Part shown: piece by piece, positions 16,758-24,305 of the stretch
How the letters are laid out: every line of letters begins with the position of its first letter
Numbering within the stretch: position 1 is the first letter of the stretch
Origin: Planctomycetota bacterium
GTDB lineage: Bacteria; Planctomycetota; PUPC01; JACPCR01
Direction: 5' to 3'
Assembly: GCA_030740295.1 (NCBI GenBank)
Contig: JASLXP010000132.1
Coordinates: forward strand, 1-38,137
DNA length: 38,137 nucleotides
Notes under the pieces: generated by a model
Seen by the model: only the letters and a program-made list of their open reading frames with translations
Told to the model about the DNA's origin: nothing
Database searches by the model: none
Made by a program: the position numbers and the translations under genes

Positions 16758-16791
16758 CACGGTACGTGTTTTTAAGGTGGCACGTACTGTG
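16758..16791. repeat. Palindrome CACGGTACGTG / CACGTACTGTG overlapping the sigma-54-like element
   Basis: Arms at 16758-16768 and 16781-16791 match at 10 of 11 positions around a 12-base spacer. The right arm lies inside the putative -24/-12 element, so a protein bound here would sit on the promoter. It may be an operator or simply a hairpin. Confidence 0.5.
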
Positions 16792-16793
16792 CA
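16778..16793 (+). promoter_or_regulatory. Sigma-54 type promoter of the corrinoid methyl-transfer operon
   Basis: The sequence TGGCACG, four bases, GTGCA departs from the TGGCACG-N4-TTGCA consensus by one base and keeps the GG-N10-GC spacing. Expected start of transcription is near 16805, about 28 bases before the first ATG (16833). Corrinoid methyltransferase operons in anaerobes are often controlled by sigma-54 activators; none is encoded in this window. Confidence 0.6.
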
Positions 16794-16832
16794 TCGGGCG
16801 CGCTGCATCCAAGCCACGCAATCTGTCTTCTT

Positions 16833-17423
16833 ATGAATCTCAGACTGATCGTTCGCGAGGTCTTCCGGCGGGAGATTGAGGGCCTTCTGGATTCCTGCGC
16901 TGATTCGGTCGAAGTGTCCAACCTGCGGTCCGCCCTTCATAATAGACCAATGGAACTGCGCGTCGAATTGCAGCGGCAGATCGATGCCACCCAGCGGGGG
17001 GCTTTGATGCCACATAATCGCGGCACAAACTGGCATTCCCGCGGATGGATTGAAAGCGACTCCCCAAACCGCGAATCCGTGGACCAGACCGGTGGCGAAT
17101 CGTACCAGACTGCCCGGCGAGCGGTCCAATACAAAGACTACGTGGCGCGCTACGGCAACGACAATGCCCGTTACTTCATATCCGAAGAAGCCCGGTGGAA
17201 ACAGAATTACGCCAGGCTAGTCTATATTCATCAAGATTTTGGCAACGCGGAACACTATCGCCGCTTTGCGAGAGAACTGTCAGCACGTGATCAGTGGTTT
17301 GAAGAATCGCCCGGCGATGTCAGACTGCCCAGCGTGCTGCTCATGGGGACATGGCCGGTAGAGGGCTTTTATGGTCCTGAGACCGGGCGTGTCCCCACGA
17401 TGTGCGAAAGAACTGTTGGCTGA
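16833..17423 (+). CDS. DUF1638-like protein with apparent internal deletion
   Basis: The 196-residue product begins MNLRLIVREVFRREIE with an ADSVEVSNLRSALHN segment and a MELRVELQRQID helix, as in DUF1638 proteins that accompany corrinoid methyltransferases. It resumes at GWIESDS, YKDYVARYGNDNARYF and ENYARLVYIHQDFG-like sequence (WKQNYARLVYIHQDFG here), also as in that family. The central part of roughly 60 residues, which normally carries the conserved Cys and HDC-type segment, is missing between residues 56 and 64. Position supports the assignment: first gene after the sigma-54-like element and 33 bp before the corrinoid-protein gene. The function of the family is unknown; this copy is probably defective or divergent. 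Family call is from memory of motifs. Confidence 0.55.
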   Translation: MNLRLIVREVFRREIEGLLDSCADSVEVSNLRSALHNRPMELRVELQRQIDATQRGALMPHNRGTNWHSRGWIESDSPNRESVDQTGGESYQTARRAVQYKDYVARYGNDNARYFISEEARWKQNYARLVYIHQDFGNAEHYRRFARELSARDQWFEESPGDVRLPSVLLMGTWPVEGFYGPETGRVPTMCERTVG

Positions 17424-17456
17424 AATCACCTGAAGTTTCTTGAAAGGAGACTCACA

Positions 17457-18104
17457 ATGCCCGACTACGAAGCCATCGCAGAAGCCGTTATCAACGGCAA
17501 GAATGACGTTTCCGAACAGCTCACCCAACAAGCCCTCGACGAGGGGGCCTCGGCTAAAGACATCCTGCAGAAAGGACTCATTGCCGGGATGGACGTGGTT
17601 GGGACGAAATTTAAAGCCAACGAGTTTTACATCCCTGAGGTACTGATCGCAGCCCGTGCCATGAAGGCCGGCGTGGCCCTGCTACAGCCGCTCCTCGCCG
17701 AACTTGCAGACTCTTCAGATACTATCAAAGTCGTCGCAGGTACGGTCATGGGAGACCTCCACGATATCGGAAAGAATCTGGTGGTCATGATGCTCGAAGG
17801 CGCCGGATTCCACGTCATCGACGCGGGTGTAGATTGCTCGCCGGAGACATTCGTCGAGGCCATCAAAGAGAACTCCGCGCATATTGTCTGTCTGTCCGCG
17901 CTGCTCACTACCACGCTTCCCTCGATGAAGGATACCATCGAAGCACTCAGTGAAGCGGGCATTCGCGACGAGGTAAAAGTCTTAATCGGAGGCGCCCCTG
18001 TAACCCAGGAATACGCCGACGAAATCGGGGCCGACGGCTACGCCCCGGATGCCGCCAGCGGGGTGGATAAAGTGAAGGAGCTCATGGGCGCTGCTGCAGC
18101 GTGA
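17457..18104 (+). CDS. Corrinoid (B12-binding) protein of a methyl-transfer system
   Basis: A 215-residue MtbC/MttC/MtgC-type methyl carrier. Residues 1-85 are the helical cap domain; residues 90-215 are the Rossmann-like B12 domain with D100-x-H102-x-x-G105 (DLHDIGKN, His is the lower cobalt ligand), the SAL motif at 147-149 and the GG of LIGGAPVT near 178. It carries a methyl group between a substrate-specific methyltransferase and an acceptor-side enzyme. AAAGGAGA sits eight bases before the ATG, an excellent ribosome-binding site and the strongest in this cluster. It is preceded by the DUF1638-like gene and followed, after about 520 bp of hairpin-containing DNA, by the reductive activator. 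Confidence 0.95.
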   Translation: MPDYEAIAEAVINGKNDVSEQLTQQALDEGASAKDILQKGLIAGMDVVGTKFKANEFYIPEVLIAARAMKAGVALLQPLLAELADSSDTIKVVAGTVMGDLHDIGKNLVVMMLEGAGFHVIDAGVDCSPETFVEAIKENSAHIVCLSALLTTTLPSMKDTIEALSEAGIRDEVKVLIGGAPVTQEYADEIGADGYAPDAASGVDKVKELMGAAAA

Positions 18105-18627
18105 GGTGAACGAAGTCTAAGGGTGTGACATCTACCCGTGGCGCAAAAATAATCATGACTGCGGCGTCTCGCCGCAGTCATGAGGTGGCCTCAATCCCAC
18201 CATAGCGGCCAAGCTGCTCCTCAGAGCGCCGGCGGCGCTGTTGCAGGCGAGACGCCTGCAACACAATGCATACTTCTGAGTATTTATCGAGAGGAGAATT
18301 CAGGTGCCCTGATCTCCCTCGCACATCACTTCCGGCAATCCTCAGGCATCCCACCCCCAATTCGTTGACAGACGGGGCAGCAGGGCTTATCTGTACCTGA
18401 ATTGGGCGATTCCTGCTCCCTTCGGCCACACTCATCAAATCGAAGGTCGACAGGGAAAACACATACTCCAATTAACCGGCATCGGTAATGAGAATGTGTT
18501 TACCAGGTTGCCCTTCGATTTTATTTTCGAATGGGCAGGTACCCAATTGGACTTTTCAAAAATCGAACAATCCAAGTCGTAACAGGGAACAGGACTTACT
18601 CATTATCCATTACTTAATTACGTTTTC
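18105..18627. other. Hairpin-containing gap between corrinoid protein and activator genes
   Basis: About 520 bp. It carries two very stable hairpins (18153-18183, 18239-18263). The segment 18390-18580 is open on the plus strand with protein-like composition (WAIPAPFGHTHQIEG) but has no start codon or recognised family, so it may be a gene remnant. Confidence 0.5.
18153..18263. repeat. Double-hairpin repeat element (copy 2) with TCT and AGA loops
   Basis: Hairpin 1: perfect 14-bp arms 18153-18166 and 18170-18183 with loop TCT; the stem top is GGCG-TCT-CGCC. Hairpin 2: perfect 11-bp arms 18239-18249 and 18253-18263 with loop AGA; the stem top is GGCG-AGA-CGCC. The two are mirror images in the core and about 55 bp apart. 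Other copies with different stems lie at 2.2, 24.1 and 32.2 kb. Confidence 0.9.
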
Positions 18628-20484
18628 ATGAGCATCACCTTCCAACCTTCCGGTATTCGTACGACCGCGGAAACTGGTACGACGCTGTTGCAGGCCGCTA
18701 TCGACGCCGGGGAAGGCATTGAATCGCTGTGCGGGGGCCATGGCTATTGTGGCAAGTGCAAGGTGCAGGTCGTCTCAGAATCGGACGATGACCTTTTGCC
18801 GCCTTCCGAGCTTGATGAGAAGTATCTCTCGGCCGATGAGCTGCAGCGGGGGATACGGCTTTCGTGTCGAGCGAAGTTCGACGGCCGCGACGCGATTGTT
18901 CTGGTGCCGGAGTCAAGCCGGCGCGGGCGTCACGTGATTCATAAAGGGGCAAGAGAACTGCCGGTCTCGATCGAGCCGAATGTCGAGTGGTATCACCTGC
19001 AGGTGCCGTTGCCGACCCTTGAACAACCGGTCGACGATGTCACCCGCATCGAAGGCGCGCTCGAGGAAATCTATGGGGTGTCCGACCTGAGCTGGCATCC
19101 CAGCGTCCTGCGCGAACTCCATCAGAACATTCGCAAAAAGAAGGGCGATGTCTCCGTCCTGGTACGAGAGCTGAGCGAGATCATGGATGTCAGACCCGGC
19201 CTGCACGAACAGAAAATCGGACTCGCCGTCGACGTCGGCACGACCACTATCGCCGCTTACCTCACCGACCTGTCTACTGGCCAGATCCTGTGTACCGAGT
19301 CGATGATGAATCCACAGGCATCGCATGGCGAAGACCTGATGTCACGGCTCGGGCTGGTACGCCAGAAGCTGGAAAACCTCACGATGCTCCAACAACTGGT
19401 CGTCAATGGTCTCAATTCGCTGCTCGACCAGTTCTCTGGCTCGACTGGAATCAAGAGCGAAGAAGTGCTGGACACGGTCATCGTCGGCAACACCGCCATG
19501 CATCACATCATCGCTGGCCTCGACCCCCGTGGACTTGCCACCGTGCCGTTCCCACCGGTGGTCACCCGCTCACTCGACCTGCCGGCCGCCGAGCTGGGAA
19601 TTCATGTTCACCCTAATTCCAAGATTCACTTCCTGCCGATTGAGGCCGGCTTTGTCGGCGCGGATAACGTCGCTGTCCTCGTCGCCGAACAGCCTCACCT
19701 TTCGGAAGAGGTGGTCTTGATCATCGATATCGGAACGAACGGCGAAATCGTGCTCGGTAACAAAGAACGACTCTTGTGCACATCGTGTGCATCCGGCCCG
19801 GCCTTCGAGGGCGCACACATCAAACACGGCATGCGGGCCATGCCCGGCGCAGTCGAAAAGATCAGGATCGACAACATGTCTCCGGAATACAAGGTGGTCG
19901 GTCACGAAGATTGGTTCAGCCCGCAACACCCCTGCCCGGAGAAGATCCGTGGAATCTGTGGCTCGGGCATCGTTGATGCCATGGCACAGATGCTCGACTG
20001 TGGCATCATCGATTCCAGTGGACGTATGACCACCGAGGAAAAGACTGGAATCATCGAAGTGGACAGCGATCTGGAATACATCATCGTCCCTGGCGACCAG
20101 ACCACCCATGGCGACCCGATCACGGTGACTGCGAGGGATGTTCGCGCCTTGCAGAACAGCAAAGGCGCCATCCAGGGCGGCATCCGAATCCTCTTCAATC
20201 GCTATGGCATCGATAGACCTGATTCCATCGTACTTGCCGGCGCCTTCGGCATGCACCTGAACATCGAAAGCGTTTTGCGCATCGGAATGCTGCCGGCCAT
20301 TCCCAGAGAGAAGATGTTCTCAATTGGCAACGCGGCAGGAGACGGCGCGCGCCTGGCGCTGCTTTCCACTCAGAAACGACAGGAGGCCGGCGATGTCGCC
20401 AGGCAGACCGAATATGTGGAACTCTCGTCCGACCCAAATTTCAACGATGAGTTTGTGATGGGTATGATGTTCCCGGATGGGTGA
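18628..20484 (+). CDS. Corrinoid-activating ATP-dependent reductase (RACo-like; DUF4445/ASKHA with N-terminal ferredoxin)
   Basis: 618 residues. Residues 1-95 form a [2Fe-2S] ferredoxin domain with C35, C41, C44 and C80 (CGGHGYCGKC and LSC). A linker follows, then an ASKHA-type ATPase part with GLAVDVGTTTIAAYL near 195-210 and IIDIGTNGEIVLG near 370. Such proteins use ATP to reduce inactive Co(II) in corrinoid proteins back to Co(I). The length and domain order match the family. It lies downstream of the corrinoid protein on the same strand and converges with a MtaA-like gene 16 bp away. No strong Shine-Dalgarno is seen before the ATG. Identification is firm; the partner is presumably the 17457-18104 protein. 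Confidence 0.94.
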   Translation: MSITFQPSGIRTTAETGTTLLQAAIDAGEGIESLCGGHGYCGKCKVQVVSESDDDLLPPSELDEKYLSADELQRGIRLSCRAKFDGRDAIVLVPESSRRGRHVIHKGARELPVSIEPNVEWYHLQVPLPTLEQPVDDVTRIEGALEEIYGVSDLSWHPSVLRELHQNIRKKKGDVSVLVRELSEIMDVRPGLHEQKIGLAVDVGTTTIAAYLTDLSTGQILCTESMMNPQASHGEDLMSRLGLVRQKLENLTMLQQLVVNGLNSLLDQFSGSTGIKSEEVLDTVIVGNTAMHHIIAGLDPRGLATVPFPPVVTRSLDLPAAELGIHVHPNSKIHFLPIEAGFVGADNVAVLVAEQPHLSEEVVLIIDIGTNGEIVLGNKERLLCTSCASGPAFEGAHIKHGMRAMPGAVEKIRIDNMSPEYKVVGHEDWFSPQHPCPEKIRGICGSGIVDAMAQMLDCGIIDSSGRMTTEEKTGIIEVDSDLEYIIVPGDQTTHGDPITVTARDVRALQNSKGAIQGGIRILFNRYGIDRPDSIVLAGAFGMHLNIESVLRIGMLPAIPREKMFSIGNAAGDGARLALLSTQKRQEAGDVARQTEYVELSSDPNFNDEFVMGMMFPDG

Positions 20485-20500
20485 AAGTCCATCCGCGGAA

Positions 20501-21679
20501 TCACTCAGGCTGATACTTCCGCGCCACCTCCACCATCCGTTTGATGTTTTCGGGCGGCACCATGGGGGCAACCGAGCAAGCGCTGCTCAAGATGAATCCG
20601 CCTGCCTCTGAGCCTGCCCGCAGGCAGCGCAGCGTTTCTGATTCCACCTTCTCTGCTGAGCCGCGCAGGAGCACATTTACCGAATCGAGATTTCCCTTGA
20701 TGAAGATACGGCCGCCGATCTGCCCGACGGCCTCTTCGATTTCCACGTCTCCAAGCGGTGGTGGATCAAGGCATTCGATACCGTCGATTCCGGTGCTGAC
20801 CATCTTCTCCAGCCGGTCCCCGATACGGCCGCAGGTGTGGGTGTAAACGAACGTTCCTTCTGCCTTCACCGCACGGGCGATTTGCCGCTCGTAAGGCACG
20901 ACGAATTCGTCATACATTTCGGGCGACAGAAAACTGCCGCCCGCATAAGGAGAAGAAATCTTGATGGCATCACAGCCGCGCCTTGCCTGCGCCACCGCCC
21001 ATGCTGCCAGGCGTGGCGTGAAGTACTCGAGCAGTAAGTGCACCCGGTCGCTGTCAGTAATAAACGCCATCAGACCTTCCTGAAGGCCCAGCAGATTGAG
21101 CACAGCATCGGTGGGCGCTTTGACCTCCCCATGGATCTGATGCTCCGCACCGGCCACCTCCTGGCAGTGGTCGATAGCCTCAAAGTAAAAGTCAGGGAAG
21201 GAGTCCGGCGCATCCCAATCAAACATCCCTTTGTAAATCCAGAAATGCCTCAGTGACTCGGGAATGCCTTCAAGCGGTCGCGATACCTCCACCGCGTCGA
21301 TGGCAGGATTCCGGCAATCCGCCGGCGGATAGAACTTTGGATCATCGTTGTATGGCAGCTCTGTCCTGCCGCCGTCCCGCCATCGAACGATAACGTTCTC
21401 ATGTGTCCCGTCATCACCGGCTGTCTCGCGAAGGACTTCGTCGCATCGTTGCTGCCACTCGTGATCTCGTCCAGGCTTGTGCAGCAGAATGCCATCGAAA
21501 TCGTAGAAGTCGCGAATCCGGAGCAACGCTTCGGCAAAAGACAGACTGCTGAAATTGAAATCAAAGTGACTGCAATTCGTGTTCAGCAGAATGTGACCAA
21601 TGGAGAGCTGACAATGGACCGGCACGCGCTCGGGTTGGTGGAGGCGCATGGCCGCGGTCATGATCTGTTTTGAGGACAT
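20501..21679 (-). CDS. Uroporphyrinogen decarboxylase family protein, MtaA-like methylcobamide methyltransferase
   Basis: The start was placed at MSSKQIMTAAM (21679), where family-like sequence begins; the frame is open to 21751 but the extra 24 residues look non-native. The protein has a UroD/MtaA barrel. The zinc-site pattern of the MtaA/CmuA subfamily is visible: HTCG (His-x-Cys) and a later Cys in SSACSVAP, while haem-pathway decarboxylases lack these. MtaA-type enzymes move the methyl group from the corrinoid protein to an acceptor such as coenzyme M or tetrahydrofolate. Convergent with the activator gene, so separately transcribed, yet evidently part of the same functional cluster. The acceptor is unknown. 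Confidence 0.88.
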   Translation of the reverse strand: MSSKQIMTAAMRLHQPERVPVHCQLSIGHILLNTNCSHFDFNFSSLSFAEALLRIRDFYDFDGILLHKPGRDHEWQQRCDEVLRETAGDDGTHENVIVRWRDGGRTELPYNDDPKFYPPADCRNPAIDAVEVSRPLEGIPESLRHFWIYKGMFDWDAPDSFPDFYFEAIDHCQEVAGAEHQIHGEVKAPTDAVLNLLGLQEGLMAFITDSDRVHLLLEYFTPRLAAWAVAQARRGCDAIKISSPYAGGSFLSPEMYDEFVVPYERQIARAVKAEGTFVYTHTCGRIGDRLEKMVSTGIDGIECLDPPPLGDVEIEEAVGQIGGRIFIKGNLDSVNVLLRGSAEKVESETLRCLRAGSEAGGFILSSACSVAPMVPPENIKRMVEVARKYQPE

Positions 21680-21840
21680 TGGGAGTGGGAGGGTGGATGA
21701 GGGTCCGGTTTCAAAGTGTGCGGCTCTGTCCAGAGCTGTCAATGCCGCCATGCTCCCTCCACCGACCCCAAATTGCGCGGCTCACGGGTACCACCTAGAA
21801 TCCGCTGTAGTTGCCTTAAGCTCGCTCCGGTCGAATACAC

Positions 21841-22470
21841 ATGTCCGATCCTGCGTCAAGTTCTGATACCCGTCCCAATCGCTCGCCTGAAGCCGAGGAG
21901 GATACGCTCCTCGTCAAGGCAGCCAAGGACGGCGATGAAGACGCCTTTTCCCAGCTTTACGAGAAATACCGTGAGAGGGTTTATCGCATTGCTTACCGGC
22001 ACGTCCGGGACAAGGAAAAGGCCCTGGATTTGACCCAGGATGCCTTTATCAAGGCCTTCCAGTCACTCCAGCGATTTCGAGAAGATTCGAGTTTTTATAC
22101 CTGGCTCTTTCGCATCACGTACAACTCCTGCATTGACCATCTCCGTTCCGCAAAAAACAAACGGCTCGGGGAAATCAATGAGGAGATAATGAACCAGGAA
22201 CGGCTGCCAAACATGAACCGCAGCATCGAGCAGCGACCGGCCGAGGTGGCCGAAGAAAACGAGCTGCGGGAACGGCTCGACGAAGCCCTGGAGCAGCTCC
22301 CCGAAGCCCAGCGCTCCGTTTTCGTTATGCATGTGATGGAGCAGTTGCAGTATAAGGAAATCGCAGAAGTGATGGATTGTTCGATAGGGACAGTAATGTC
22401 CCGCCTGCACTACGCACGGCAGAAGCTGCAGGGAATTTTGAAACGTTATCTCGTGACCCCTGAATCATGA
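21841..22470 (+). CDS. ECF-family RNA polymerase sigma factor (RpoE-like)
   Basis: 209 residues with region 2 (DAFSQLYEKYRERVYRIAYR, then DLTQDAFIKAFQ and FYTWLFRITYNSCIDHLR) and region 4 (LPEAQRSVFVMHVMEQ, YKEIAEVMDCSIGTVMSRLHYAR), typical of group 4 sigma factors. It directs RNA polymerase to stress or envelope promoters when released from its anti-sigma factor. The stop overlaps the start of the next gene (ATGA), a putative anti-sigma protein, giving translational coupling. The upstream gap is about 160 bp, shared with the divergent UroD-like gene; I could not identify an ECF-type promoter there with confidence. Confidence 0.95.
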   Translation: MSDPASSSDTRPNRSPEAEEDTLLVKAAKDGDEDAFSQLYEKYRERVYRIAYRHVRDKEKALDLTQDAFIKAFQSLQRFREDSSFYTWLFRITYNSCIDHLRSAKNKRLGEINEEIMNQERLPNMNRSIEQRPAEVAEENELRERLDEALEQLPEAQRSVFVMHVMEQLQYKEIAEVMDCSIGTVMSRLHYARQKLQGILKRYLVTPES

Positions 22471-23450
22471 GTGCTGAAAACCGGCCACAATCCGACGCGG
22501 GAAACTCCCCCGCGGAACACCTGGAATTGCTCGAGCAATACGGGGCGATGAATGCCGCCGCACAGGCCATTCCTGCACCCTCCGTCTCAACGGAGGAATG
22601 GGGCCGTGTATGGGAACGGATTCGTGACGGCATGCGTGATAACGATCTCGAAGAGCAATCCGATGAGAGCTGGAATGCACTCGAGCAGTCTGCTCAGAAC
22701 TCAACCGTGCCCGAGGTAACTGAGGAAGAGTGGAGCGACCGCTGGTCGAGCATCCTTCACTCGATACGTCAATCGGCTGACGAAGAACCAGTCGAAGTTT
22801 CGCCTGAAATGATAGGGGCATACCTCGATGGAGAACTGGCCCCCGAACAGGCGGAGCTGGTGGACGCAGCCCTCGCGCCCTCCGATGAATTAGACAGCAT
22901 CGCCCAGTCAGAAAGTGTGCCCCCTGTCGCCGATGAAGAATGGGAACGACAGTGGCAGAACATAGCCAGGGCCATCGAACCTTCGATCAAAAGCACAAGT
23001 ATGGAAGCCAGGCTGAATGCCTATCATGACGGTGAGCTCGGCGCGGAAGGCCGCGCCGAAGTCGAAGCCTGGCTCGAAGAGAATCCCGCCGGCCGTGAGA
23101 CTCTTCGCCAGTTCGAGCGACTCGACGCGCTTGCCCGACTGGATGAGGTACCATCGGTCAGCGAAGAAGATTGGGCCGGGCGCCCCAGCGTCATGGCCGA
23201 AGAGTCACAGCCCGAGTCGGAGGTCCACCGGCCCGCGTGGGTGACTGTTGGGCTTTGGGCTGCGGGCATTGCTGCGGGGTTGGCAGCGATTATCTGGTCA
23301 GCCAGCATGTTTCGGCCTGAGCCTCAGACCCTTGCATGGCAGACCAGGAACGAAAGCTCCGCGGAAGAGATAGATGCCACCAGCGGCGACGCGTTTGTCT
23401 ATTATTCAGAGGAAGCGGATCTCACTATAATCTGGCAGACCTCCGATTGA
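22467..23450 (+). CDS. Putative transmembrane anti-sigma factor with repeated VPxVxxEEW motifs
   Basis: 327 residues, overlapping the ECF sigma gene by four bases. One membrane span (about 259-281, VGLWAAGIAAGLAAIIW) separates a long cytoplasmic N-terminal part from a short outer tail. Two anti-sigma-like helices are seen, AYLDGELAPEQAELV (118-132) and AYHDGELGAEGRAEVE (185-200), but the zinc-ligating HxxxCxxC is absent. A short acidic motif, V-x-x-E-E/D-W often followed by xxxW, occurs four times (near 40, 84, 154 and 231), each after a VP or AP. The repeats could bind sigma or another partner. Function as anti-sigma is inferred from coupling, the membrane span and the DGEL helices. Confidence 0.78.
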   Translation: MSAENRPQSDAGNSPAEHLELLEQYGAMNAAAQAIPAPSVSTEEWGRVWERIRDGMRDNDLEEQSDESWNALEQSAQNSTVPEVTEEEWSDRWSSILHSIRQSADEEPVEVSPEMIGAYLDGELAPEQAELVDAALAPSDELDSIAQSESVPPVADEEWERQWQNIARAIEPSIKSTSMEARLNAYHDGELGAEGRAEVEAWLEENPAGRETLRQFERLDALARLDEVPSVSEEDWAGRPSVMAEESQPESEVHRPAWVTVGLWAAGIAAGLAAIIWSASMFRPEPQTLAWQTRNESSAEEIDATSGDAFVYYSEEADLTIIWQTSD

Positions 23451-23563
23451 CCACGTGGGCTCGTGGAGCAAAATCACAAAAACGAAGACAATGCAGCGCT
23501 GCACAGACTGAGCGCTCACGGTATCCATTGAGCCTGCTGGCTTGCGGCGGGAAAAGCAACTTC

Positions 23564-24019
23564 ATGAACCATCACACCAGGATTCTCATTCTCATAGCTG
23601 CTGCCTTCGGCTTTCTCTGTCCTGACAGCAGTGCAGAAAAAGTTGTCGTGACTGAGATTGAGGCGCATAACCTCACCCAAAAAATTGATGCGAAGCTTGG
23701 GCCTGAGATCATCAAGAAACTGAGAAAGTCGCCGATTAAGTACACCAGCTATCGCTACCTGAATCGGCATACATTCCTCGTGTCAGAGAGCAAATTCATC
23801 GAACAGATCCACGAAAAGGCCAAGCTCACTGAAGGATACGTCCTGCAGATGCGCTCTTATCATGAGGACGACAAACTCAAGCTCGATTTCACAGTCAAGA
23901 AAGGCGATAAAACCACCCTCGGCCCCATCAAAATAAAACCAGGCAGCTCCCCCACCCTGGTCGGCCCCTGCAAGCTCCAGCGCGGCGAATTGATCCTGAT
24001 GATCATGTTGGCGAAGTGA
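23564..24019 (+). CDS. Small secreted protein of unknown function
   Basis: 151 residues with a classical signal peptide (MNHHTRILILIAAAFGFLC, cleavage near SSAEK). The mature part is Lys-rich with an SYHEDDKLKLDFTVKKGDK beta-strand-like region and ends hydrophobic (GELILMIMLAK). The frame is open from 23336, but that part overlaps the anti-sigma gene in another frame, so the ATG at 23564 next to the signal peptide is preferred. It follows the sigma/anti-sigma pair by 113 bp and may share its transcript. No family recognised. Confidence 0.7.
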   Translation: MNHHTRILILIAAAFGFLCPDSSAEKVVVTEIEAHNLTQKIDAKLGPEIIKKLRKSPIKYTSYRYLNRHTFLVSESKFIEQIHEKAKLTEGYVLQMRSYHEDDKLKLDFTVKKGDKTTLGPIKIKPGSSPTLVGPCKLQRGELILMIMLAK

Positions 24020-24081
24020 AAGGCGGAATTCTGAATAGCAGGCTCGTGCTCTTAAGGCCCTCTGACGGCCGCAACTAAATC

Positions 24082-24125
24082 GTGGCACGGCCGTCTCGGC
24101 CGTGAATCACGGACGCCCGTGCCAC
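24082..24125. repeat. Double-hairpin repeat element (copy 3), partly decayed
   Basis: Hairpin 1 is perfect: CACGGCCG, loop TCT, CGGCCGTG (24086-24104). Hairpin 2 is shortened: CACGG, loop ACGC, CCGTG (24108-24121), as if the AGA loop and part of the stem were lost. Outer arms GTGGCACGG (24082-24090) and CCGTGCCAC (24117-24125) are perfectly complementary. Confidence 0.8.
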
Positions 24126-24170
24126 AATGAGCTCTTCCCCAAGCGAAGAAGACATAAGCTCAGACTCCTT

Positions 24171-24214
24171 CACCATTCACCATTCACATCTGAAATCGCC
24201 ATTCACATCTGAAA
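24171..24214. repeat. CACCATT heptamers and a 16-bp direct repeat upstream of the large secreted protein
   Basis: CACCATT repeats from 24171 run into CCATTCACATCTGAAA, which occurs twice (24180-24195 and 24199-24214), perfectly, 19 bp apart. They lie about 90-135 bp before the ATG at 24306 and could be paired binding sites or just the edge of a heptamer array. Confidence 0.75.
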
Positions 24215-24305
24215 ACCCTGTAAGATCGTGTATACCTCTGCCGACATCTTTTGTGCCGCCGTATCATGTCGGCCTCTCCGCTCCAGCATCGCTCTCCCCA
24301 CTTTC

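Larger units (their letters stand above)
16247..16832. other. Divergent intergenic region between nrdJ and the corrinoid cluster
   Basis: About 590 bp between divergent genes. The left part (16330-16530) is purine-rich GATGG/GGAATGGT low-complexity DNA; the right part is AT-richer and carries a palindrome and a sigma-54-like element near 16758-16793. The 153-residue and similar frames reading through here are repeat artefacts. No cobalamin riboswitch was recognised. Confidence 0.6.

Noticed and set aside
16247..16832. Cobalamin riboswitch upstream of nrdJ or the corrinoid cluster
   Set aside because: No B12-box-like sequence was recognised on either strand, despite the B12 context.
18178..18471. 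97-residue minus-strand frame between corrinoid protein and activator genes
   Set aside because: It starts in unremarkable sequence, runs through a perfect hairpin and has no recognisable family or ribosome-binding site.
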